In this document: in pieces, positions 48,001 through 59,500 of the stretch
Numbering within the stretch: the first letter of the stretch is position 1
Layout of the letters: each line of letters begins with the position of its first letter
NCBI GenBank assembly: GCA_030867875.1
Contig: JAOWCC010000019.1
Location: forward strand, 34,577,976-34,641,975
DNA: 64,000 bases
Direction of reading: 5' to 3'
Source: Actinernus sp. WN-2022
Lineage: Eukaryota; Cnidaria; Anthozoa; Actiniaria; Actinernidae
Made by a program: the position numbers and the translations under genes
The notes under the pieces: generated by a model
Told to the model about the DNA's origin: nothing
The model's database searches: none
The model's input: the letters and a program-made list of their open reading frames with translations, nothing else

Positions 48001-51000
48001 GTATCATAAATGTATAACTGAGCTATTGTGTATAGCAGCCACCCAGGGGGTACTCCCTATAATGGACTATATGGGGAGGCTCCACCCGAAAGGGGTACCT
48101 TTTCAGGCTGGAGGTATATAAAAGGGTAGGGATTTCATGAGATGAAGTATAGAAAAGGGTAGGGAAAACTGTCAGGGCCTTTCAAAATATATCGAAGAGA
48201 CGCACCTGACGGGATGCAGTGTTTCTACTGTGGGTATGTGAAAGGGGTATAAAAATTTTTATGGAAGGTATATGAATGGGTTAACTTTTCTGTCATAAAT
48301 GGTATATAAATGGGTAAGGGTTTGGACCTTGAGGCAGAGCCTTCCAGTATAAAATTTGGTTGAGTAGCCCCCCCTCCCCCGGAGCAGCCATTGTAACTGA
48401 CCCCCAATAATAAGGGTTGTTTACTACGTAGTCGAATAAACGAGATGCCTCCTTCCTGATAAGAGGTTAGTGATAAATTAAGTTTTGTTGTTTCACTGCA
48501 GAGTGATTAATTGAAGGGCTGTGTGCAAAAAGGGTGTAAGTGATTCTTGATCATGTTCTAAATTCTCCCTTAGAAAACAAAGAAATTGAAGGAGAATTTA
48601 GAATGTGATCAAGAGTCACTTACACCCTTTTTGCACACAGCCCTTCAATTAGAGTACAACTGTAATTATCTCCTGTGTCTTTGCATCAGGGAGGTGGGCT
48701 TTCACAGATACAAAGAGATTTTTCTCGACTTCTAGTTTAAGTGATTGAATTAGTAATGTCGCAAAGTAATTTTTATATTTGTGATCCGATATTTGAACCA
48801 GGGTAGGTTGAATTTTTTTTGTACCAGTTGGTTGAATTTTTTTTAAATCGGTTCAGTATTTTCAGCAGATTAAGCACTCACAGATACAGTAAAACTTAAT
48901 GTGTGAAGAATGTATTTGGACAGTATTTGGACACAAGTTTTGACAGATACACAAATTGAATACTACTTTAACATAAATGTCACGGTCAGGGTAATATTAA
49001 TGTAAGTGTCTCATAGAATTGCCATGGGAAAAGACAGCTCTGTCTATTCATATTCTAACACACCTGGCCAGTAAGTAATCTGTACATGTCCTCTCCTTCC
49101 TCCTCCCCCCTCAGGAATGGTACAGCAACGGGTGGAAGTGAAGATGAGTTGGAGGATCTGCAATGTGATTATGTTCACGTGAATGATGGCAGTCTGGTGT
49201 TCCAGCAAGGAGAGATGTCGAAACAAATTATTGTCAGAATAAACCCTGAAACACAGGTAATATATGGCTTTAAGGCTTCCACGTCATTAGCCTGTGTTGC
49301 ATCCGAACTGAACCCTGGTTCGGGGTTCAGTTCGGATGCGACGCAGGCTACCATGTCGTCAGTCACAATTGTCTGTACAGCTAGCCTTAATAGCCCTAAT
49401 AGGACATTTTGACGATGTTGCGCACCCACCCAGCCTTTTGTTATTTAAAATAGATAGCCATTGTTCTAGCTGCGCGCGCAACATCGTCAAAATGGCCTAT
49501 ACAACTATCCTTCCACATAAGGTGCAAAACTAAAATTGAGGATGATATCCATTTTGCTCTCAAATGTAGGAAATATCAGGTTTAAATTTGAAGGAAAGAA
49601 TTGTATGCTTCAAGCTGCGAGATTGGTAATAGGTGCAATAAAAGGCACGCACCGGGAAAAATTGTTGAAAGAAAATGCCATAAATTAATTATGATATCTA
49701 TAACATAATAAATAACTTAACCCCTGCCTATAGCTACCTTTTCGACTGCTACGCCCCACAACAGTAAGTATAATATCCGCACTCGTCACGATTTAAGTCT
49801 ACCTCTAACTCATACTGAGAAATTTACAAATACATCTCTTTAATGCTTTTACAGTTCATCAACTGAACCCTTTGTTTTACTTAGGTGATCGCTAAAATAG
49901 CTGATCTACATACTAGACTTAGATTAGGGGCTTGTGCTTTGAATTCCTACTTACATTATTAATTGTGCGCCATCTCCTGCTTACCTTTGTCATGGATCAT
50001 GCCTTTGTGGAGCAACCATATTGGGACCCTGGTTACGAGGTCCTCCGATCCCAGAGCCCGCGATCTCATCCCAGAGATATATTTAAGGGTGGAAAATCGT
50101 AATATGCATATGGGTAACGTTTCCAAGGCTTGAAACTAAAATATGAGACCCTATTTAAGGGACAAGTGAATACTCAGAATTTATTACTCAGAACAGATCG
50201 TTTATATTTATCTCAGTCTGTGGGTAGTATATCATCAAGCATACAACACTTGAACTCTGAATTTATATGTAATTAAAACGTTTTGGTGCCGTAAGATAAA
50301 ATAAATAATATGTAATGCTTTACGTTTATTGAAAATTGTTACGTTTAGCGGGCGTTTAGGAAATGCACGATATTGCATATCAAGAGTTAGGGGGGAAAAA
50401 CCGTACCCTATTTAAGGATCGGATATTTTATTTAAGGATGTTAATACAGCATATGACGACCCCGGTTTTGCTGCTCTTAGATCACGTCTGTTTGCCTCTG
50501 CCGCGCAGATCATAGGCCTGAAATGGACTACAGCTTCGGAACTACAAAATGTGACTTTTGACCCATGTCTTAAATTTCAGCACCAATCAGATCGCACTGT
50601 GCTGGTCACGCAACAATCGCCAGGTTAATTTATTTACATAATTTAATACAGTAAATCAAGATGGTGGAGGACCCGCGAGGAACTTTCTCTCTAATCTCAA
50701 ATGTAAGCAGTTTAATGTTTTATTTAACTTCACTCGTGCGAAAGCCTTCCAACAGGCTCAGGATATTTCAACTGGCGCTATTGTCGGAGCCGAAGGACCG
50801 CGTTTTTTACCCAGATGGCCAGTGATTTTATATACGACACGTACGACGACCTGAAGCCAGTGAAGGGGCCAGGATCCGGAAAGCTAAAATTCGAAGAAAT
50901 AGATATTGGAATCTATAAGCCATCGGCTCGCTGTGCTGCATTTAAAACATCCGAGGAGAACATCTTGTTTTGGGTGAAGGCAATATTATGAGTCTCTTAA

Positions 51001-54000
51001 AAACTGTCAGAAATTTAAATTTACCGTAAGTTGGATCGACCATTTAAATGAGGCAGAGACACAGTCAGAGAATATTGAGATCGAGCTATTTCGTTCCAGC
51101 GAGGATATCGACCTAGCAGAAACGGTACAAGCTGTCGAAGGATTTTACTTATAACCATCCACGTCTACTTAACAACAGGAATAGTTATGTGCCAAGGCAT
51201 GGGCAAAGATTGAGTTTCCCAGATTACAGATGAAAGTAGAGAACTTAATGAATGAAGAAACAGAGGTCACGCGCGACATGCTTGAGAACATGTTCAACAC
51301 TTTATGTTATACTAAGAAAACAAAACAAGTTACAGAGCCTGCAAGTTCACAAGTCAATGAAAAACCCCAAGAGCCTGTAGTTTTGGATCAACATATCCTT
51401 GAAACTCCAAAAGCAACATACACATGAGTCAAATTCAAACCGGAAGAGACGGAATTCTTTAGATTCTTCACGAGGATTGTTAGCCCGCAATAAGAACTCT
51501 CTCGCTGATTTAATGACCTTGATTTGTAACATGGAGGCTGACCTAACTGATATGCGTAATGAATTCTTACTCTCGTCACATCAAAACACGAATCACGAAA
51601 CGAAACTCAGTCATTTGGAAGAAAAATTAGTGCAGCAAGATAATATATACAAGACCGAAATCAAGATGCTGTCATCACGTATTATTGACCTAGAAGTTGA
51701 AAATGGCGAGTTGAAAGCGGATATAATAAAGCTAAGATCCGACTTTCAAACTTTAAAAACAAAAATCAAGAATACAAAAAAGAAGACAATGAAAGACCAA
51801 GGTCTCCAGTGTTCCGAGACTACCCAACCTACTGAAGCTTTAGCAACGAATCAGTTTGTTCAAGAGCCATCTTTCTTACATGACAACCCGATCCCTATTC
51901 ATCAGAATACATTTTCTGTGCTAAATGACGAGAGTTTACAATCACCTGACCGACAACCCACTACTAAAGAAAGGGACCATGAAGTACGGTAGTACGGTTA
52001 ATTCTCGGGTTCAAAACAATGAATATATGCCTGCTCAAATGCAGTGTGTTAAACGAATAAGTATAGTGTTTAAATTAAAAGGTCAACATACGAGAAAAAC
52101 AAAAATATTAAATTACATATATACTAGGGGAGCAGAGAATGAAAGTCACCGCGCTACCGGTCACTCCTAAAGACTGCTAAATTCAGCTAATAATTCTGCC
52201 CTTTGGTTATTACGAAGAGGATTTCGAATGAAAGTGTATTTCATCTTCGATCAATCTCATGTGGCCCGAGTGAAAGCCCAGATGGGCTCTTGTTCTCTAT
52301 TGTTCAGTGAAGTTCAGTCCTATATTGTTCAAAACAATCGATTTAATTAAGCTCTGCATGTTATTGCTGTTGAATTTTGTCTTTGTTATTGTTTACTGTT
52401 TTCTTTTTCTTTTTTTAAACTTACCTTGTAAAATGTCCTTAGTTGTGTTCTTAAAAACAGTTATATAATAGTACATACATTGTAAGCTCCCTAGATGAGT
52501 TGTTTAGCCCTTCGAGCAAATGTAAAGATTAAATATTGTTTAAATAATAAAATTATTGTATGCTTCCCTAATGAATATTCTAAATATACGTGCAACGAAT
52601 CTATCCGATGATAACCTTTTATCTATAGTCCCAAAATAGCGAAGATACCTGCAATATATATATATATATGACTGTCTTCGCATTAGAGCGCAACACTTTG
52701 AATCAGTAACACCTAAATACCTATTCTATAATGATTTTTGGACTCTGATGTAAATCGAACTTTACAAAGTGCCAATAAAAATATTCTGGCTGTCTGACTA
52801 CGGTTAGCCCAATACCGCCTCCTCCTCCTACACCCCTCATCCCACCCAATTTCCATATTTTTTATACTTTTAATGGACCTCTATTTCTAGCGAATGAGCT
52901 TCGTCCTACCAGTTAGAATATCAGTGAGATCCCCTACTAATGTGGTTCGACATATTCTCTCATAGAACACGAATTTCATTGTACTTATCCACGACCCAAG
53001 CCCTGGTGCATGTATCGGGGAAAGGACGGCTACTGTTGTGCATATCTCAAGTGGTGAGTACGAGAACAGCGCCATGATATTGCCTTACCCGTGCTGGTTA
53101 TTCTTGGCCAGCGTTATATCCGAACCAAACCCTGGTTAAGTGCGACCAAAAGCGTCCCGACACCCTGATAGTTGCAGGATTATTTATGATCAATCCTGAT
53201 TGGATACTACATGATACAAAATGCATAGCTCATTCTTCAAGGGCACCCAACGAAGTTTTCGGTTAAAAAGCTGTTCGGGAGAGTAAGTTAGCCTAAAACT
53301 TTCGGATTTGAAAAAAATTGTCCCTAGCAAATTGTTTTCTGAAATACTGGCTAGAAAAATTGTTTTCAATCCCTAGAAAATTATAGAAGAAAAGGGAGAC
53401 TAAAATGTTTCCCCTAAAATATTCGTACGTTTTCGTCTGATCAATAGAGTCAGAACGATCCGGAAAAAACCTTTGGCTGGAATGGAAAAAAACCCACATA
53501 TTATCACAAATCATTTAGTGAAGCGGCCACCTAAAGTTTTCGAGAACACATTTTCATTCTCTAAGAAATTCTGACATCTAAAATCCGAAAGAATATACCT
53601 TTAGCAAATGGAGGTCACCTAAAATAATTGCCAAAAGGAAAAAAAGAATCCCTAAAAAATTCGTACCTCCACAAAACTTTGCAACATGAAGTTACTTGGG
53701 CTAGAAAATTCTTGTTTCTGTTCTAGACTACTAACAAATTCTTAGGCCGGGAATATTTTGCCATAGTATTTTCGGTTGACGCGATTTCCACCTAGAAAAT
53801 CCGAACAGCTAATAGCTTTCTAGAATACGCCAAAAGACATAGTAGGCAGCTTAAAATGGCTAGAGGAGCTGCATACAACTGGTTTCAAACGAATTTCAAA
53901 AAGTACTCGTTGGGTGCCCTTGATTCTTACACGTCGTCTGGTTGGCCATTCAACTGTCACCATGGCCAGCCTCGTACGATTGTTATGACGGGCAGTTCAA

Positions 54001-56518
54001 GAAGGCCGCTCGGTTGAAACTGGGAAACTGGGCATTTGTATGCGAGTGAGTAGCCACTCGGCGAAAGAGGGAGAGCGAATTGGGACGGCTGACATCTAGC
54101 CTAGCGAGTCAGCTGTTTACTTGGTCTAGCTCAAGACGAGCTCTCATTTACTATCGGAGATGGTTAAGTTTATTTAAATTTCAGGTTAGGGTACGTGTTT
54201 AGCACAGGAAACCCAAGCTCTGTGTGTGTTTTAAATTAAAATATTTTTAACGAGTATTTGGTCCGTTAGATCCGAAATACTGAAATGAAATCAATGAAAA
54301 CTTGCCTGAAGTCTTTATGTGTTCTTCATTGGGCTATGTGTGCAATTTCAGCAAATTCTGTTGACGTTTTAGCCCTGGACCACTCTACTTTAGGTAGAGT
54401 GAATACAGAGCGCAATGAAGAACAGATAAAGACTTCAGACAAGTTTTCATTGATTTCATTTCAGTATTTCGGGTCTAACGGATATAACCAAATACTTGTT
54501 AAAAATCTTATACAAACCCTTATAATTAAAAACACAAAGAGAGCTTGGGTTTCCTGTGGGTTTAGTGTACTTCACGAAGACTTAGAATTACTCATTCAAA
54601 GAACATACAAACAAATCTTCCATGCAGCTTGGAAAAAATTAGTCTGCGTCACATGCGAGCTCAACTCCGGTCAACTGCTCTTGTTGTAGCAAACGAATCT
54701 CGATATCAAACTGATGTTGTAGAGATGTCATTGCTCTTCTCGACGTGTAAAGCCGCCATATATTGAAATGTTAGCCGCAAGTCGCACGAGGCTGGTAACA
54801 GTAAATAATCCTACAACTACGCAGGGGGTTGGAATAAACGTTTGCTCACTGTTACGCAGACGGAGTTAACCAGGGGTTAGTATAGTTCGGATGTAATGCA
54901 TTCTCGTTCCCAGTGCCTCGCAGATAACTCGAGTTAAGCGCATGTGCATAAGCCGTATCTGAAAATAGTCGTCGGAGCTCATCCTCAGTGTCTTCTCGGT
55001 CAGATCCAAGATGGCGGCTACTCCGAGAGAAGACCCTGGTAAAGGCTGGATCACGTGATCAAATACTCCCAGATCCTGGGAGCATTTTGTCACGTGATTT
55101 GGCGATCTAAGATGGCGGCCAAGCTAAATATGGGAATATTTCATGACGTGTACAAACCATAGGTGTCCCAATCCGGAGTGAGCGAGATGCGATTAACGGT
55201 ATTTCCACGCGGCGAACGATGCAGTGCTAAACGGCACGAAATGGAGTTTACTTGGATAAAGAAACAGTGGAAGCGTATCACAATGCTACCAGGATGTACC
55301 TAAGCTAGAAGAGAATCCTAAAAGCCGTTCATTTTCCGTTAGCGCTGAAGCGAAGCGATCGATAGCACATGTTCAGATTTAACGGCTTCTCCTGGCTTTC
55401 CCACTGATAAAACTTACCAGAAAACTACCCAGTAATACACTTCATCTATTGCTCTATCTACCTACACTTCAACCTGTTTAAGGTTGTTTAAAATCATTTT
55501 ATTGATAACATTTGAGAAAAATGAACTATACAAGTTCATCTCTGTTCCATCTCTGTGGCCAATAAAAAGTAGTGTTAGAACAACAGTTGCATCATAACCG
55601 AAGAGCCAATCAGAATACGTGATAGTTCAGCCTTTACCAGGGTCTTCATGTTGGATGCGCGGAAGACCCCGGGAACGAGGTTGAGATCGTCGGATTGTTT
55701 TAGGTCTTTTGTCGTGTTGGTTTTCTGCGCGGAGAGTTGAAGTCTACTCATTACGCGTTTGGTATTATCAACAGTTTTGTTACTATTATTATCGCTATTA
55801 TTATTATTGTTATTATTAATATAATTCTTATTAATAATATATTATTATTATTATTATTATTACTGTCATTGTTATCGTATAATTTCATTTCTACATCAAT
55901 ATAATAAAGGATTATCGTATCGGTAGTAATGGTGGGAAAACCGTAAACCTGAGATTAGCCCTAAACACCCTAAACCCTGGGTTAGGTTTAGTTATTATGG
56001 TTGGTAAGAATATGACGTCACCGTAGGAATCTTACACAAGTAATAATTATTTTATGTATTTCGCAGTAGGTCCGCTAATAATTACTCCTAGAATAACGTC
56101 ATCGTCATCATTAGGAAGGGAACATTGGGAGGTTCTCAATGCCGCAACACCGCAAAAAAAATCCGAAAACACCCCATCACCGCATGTAACGTTCACAAAA
56201 TACCGACACCGCAATGACGCAATAATGTTTTAAGAGTCCCGTGATTTACATGGATTTGACTTTGAAAATAAACGTTTCACCGAACACCGCAGGTTTGAAA
56301 ACACAAACAACGCACACCGCAGGATTTGAGATCACCGCAATATAGGATTTAATTCACCGAAATACCGCACTAAAAACTGACCTACACCGCAACACCGCAA
56401 ACCCCAATGTCCCCCTCCATTAGTAGTAGTAGTAATAGTAGTATTGGTATTGGTATGATTATGATTGCAATTTTTTTACTATATATTATCATTATTATTG
56501 TTCTTGTTATTGTTACTG

Positions 56519-56582
<64 letters not shown>

Positions 56583-59500
56583 TACAAGTGGATACCGCTA
56601 ACGATAATCATACAGTGATTTTCACCCCTCCCCCTTATTTTTGTAAAATTAGCAGATCTTACACGAAATTCGCAAACGATATGTTGTATAAATTATGTGT
56701 TTAAGTTTGAAGACTATGATTTTGATGCTACAACTTTATTCATCGCTTTCTAATGGGGGAGGGTACTACTATTAACAGGAAATGCATAAGATTTTCCACC
56801 CCTCCCCCACAGTTTTAAAAGGTTCGCAGATCTTACACCAAATTTTCAACCAATATGTTGTGTTCGTCGTGTTTAGTACCAAAACTATGATTTTTAAGCT
56901 TCAACTTCATTCAACCCACTTCTAAATGGGGAGGGTACCATTATTAACAGGAAAGGCATACTATTTTCCACCCCTCCCACCTCAGTTTCGCAAGGTTCAC
57001 ATTTCTTACCCCAAATTTGGAACCAATATGTTGTGTTCATCGTGTTTAGTACCAAAACTATGATTTTAATGCTGTAACGTTATTGAATCCAGTTCTGGAC
57101 TGCGAAATAGAAAATGAATCTTGTCCCAGGATGCTTTGCGGGCAAAACCAAAAGGGCGATGGATTTTTAAAGGTAGAAAGGAACATGGTAAAGACATAGG
57201 GATTTCACCAAAGTGTTACCCATAGAAAACTGCAGGGGGTCTTCTTAATTTGGTTAACATTGATGCTCAGGGGGGGAAATGACAGCCAAAATAAAATTTT
57301 AAAATGGCTTAACCCCCCCTGGACTTCATTTGCGCGAATATTAACTCAAAATTTTAATCTAGTTGAATGAAATTACATATGATAGGCTTGTTTTAATTCG
57401 CATTAACATAGCGCAACGTACCTAACATTAACACCTCCAAGCTATAAATTACAATTATTCCCTACCCCACTCCCCCTGGGAATGGTATACCCATTTGTGT
57501 CAGCAAAATGTCTCCGGAATGTCATTCATGACAAAACTGATCGGTTTCTAAGTTTTCACGTTCAACACCGAAATACAGAATTGACGTTAACCAGTTGCCC
57601 AGGCCCCGCTCGGCCAAGCAAAAAGCGAGAAAAAACGCCTTAACCCCCCCCTGAACTTCATTTGCGCGAGTAATTACGCAAAAATTTCATCTAGTTGAGC
57701 GAAATTACATAAGATAGGCTGGTTTTTATGCCATTAACTATGCGCTAGATACCGAACATTAATTATTTAATTAATTAATTAATTAATTAATTAATTATTT
57801 AATTAATTATTTAATGATTGTATTATTTCTATGATTATCGTTAGGAACAAGTGGATACCGCTAACGATAATCAGACAATGGTTTCCACCCCTCTTCCCCC
57901 CCCCCCTCAGTTTTGAAAGGTTTGCAGATCTTACTCAAAATTTGCAAACAATATGTTGTGTTCGTCGTGTTTAGTACCAAAACTATGATTTTTAAGCTTC
58001 AACTTCATTCAACCCACTTCTAAATGGGGAGGGTACCATTATTAACAGGAAAGGCATACTATTTTCCACCCCTCCCCCCTCAGTTTCGCAAGGTTCACAT
58101 TTCTTACCCCAAATTTGGAACCAATATGTTGTGTTCATCGTGTTTAGTACCAAAACTATGATTTTAATGCTGTAACGTTATTGAATCCAGTTCTGGACTG
58201 CGAAATAGAAAATGAATCTTGTCCCAGGATGCTTTGCGGGCAAAACCAAAAGGGCGATGGATTTTTAAAGGTAGAAAGGAACATGGTAAAGACATAGGGA
58301 TTTCACCAAAGTGTTACCCATAGAAAACTGCAGGGGGTCTTCTTAATTTGGTTAACATTGATGCTCAGGGGGGGAAATGACAGCCAAAATAAAATTTTAA
58401 AATGGCTTAACCCCCCCTGGACTTCATTTGCGCGAATATTAACTCAAAATTTTAATCTAGTTGAATGAAATTACATATGATAGGCTTGTTTTAATTCGCA
58501 TTAACATAGCGCAACGTACCTAACATTAACACCTCCAAGCTATAAATTACAATTACTCCCTACCCCACTCCCCCTGGGAATGGTATACCCATTTGTGTCA
58601 GCAAAATGTCTCCGGAATGTCATTCATGACAAAACTGATCGGTTTCTAAGTTTTCACGTTCAACACCGAAATACAGAATTGACGTTAACCAGTTGCCCAG
58701 GCCCCGCTCGGCCAAGCAAAAAGCGAGAAAAAACGCCTTAACCCCCCCTGAACTTCATTTGCGCGAGTAATTACGCAAAAATTTCATCTAGTTGAGCGAA
58801 ATTACATAAGATAGGCTGGTTTTTATGCCATTAACTATGCGCTAGATACCGAACATTAATTATTTAATTAATTAATTAATTAATTAATTAATTATTTAAT
58901 TAATTATTTAATGATTGTATTATTTCTATGATTATCGTTAGGAACTAGTGGATACCGCTAACGATAATCCAACATGTGTGTTGGACGCTAGCTAGGTCAA
59001 AGCGCGTTTTGGGTAGTGCCATGCAACTTGCATGGTAGTGATCCTGGGTGTATGGTGTTTTCCCACCTACTAAGGCTCAACTGGAATTTTGGAGCACTTC
59101 CCGTGGAAATAAGTGGCCTAAACATCAGCCGAGAAAGTTTCTCCTTGAAACGATTGTTATTTTAAATCCAAGTGCATGGAATGTCATCACAAGCACGCGA
59201 ACCGACCGCCTTCCGCAGTTCATGCCGCATGGCAGTTGTCGCGTCGAGTACAGAAACCATGGTTTTAACTCTGCCACATCACTCCATGCATTGTGATTTG
59301 AAGCTGCAGGTTCCACTATTAAGAGGAAATGCATAGGATTTTTCACCCCTCCCCCCTCAGTTTTGCAACGTTCGCATTTCTTACCCCCGAATTTCTAGCA
59401 ATATGTTGTGTTCGTCGTGTTTAGTAACAAAAGCATTATTTTGAAGCTGCAACCTCATTCTAGCCACTTCTAATGGGGGAGGGTTCCATTATTAAGAGGA

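Larger units (their letters stand above)
50575..52290 (+). mobile_element. Shared-end repeat family, copy 3
   Basis: The longest copy (1.7 kb). It starts with a promoter-like 300-bp block shared with 5095 and 28625, and ends with the AGCCCAGATGGGCTCTTGTT block shared with 6590 and 27030. It keeps remnants of at least two coding frames (50825-51150 and 51230-51995). A LINE ORF1 or an unrelated non-autonomous element are both possible; no reverse transcriptase is present. Confidence 0.8.

Noticed and set aside
54285..54689. 134-codon plus-strand open frame
   Set aside because: The sequence is two arms of a foldback, so the frame stays open by palindrome structure.
56407..56704. Ile- or Leu-rich open frames that look like membrane helices
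   Set aside because: They are translations of the ATT microsatellite.
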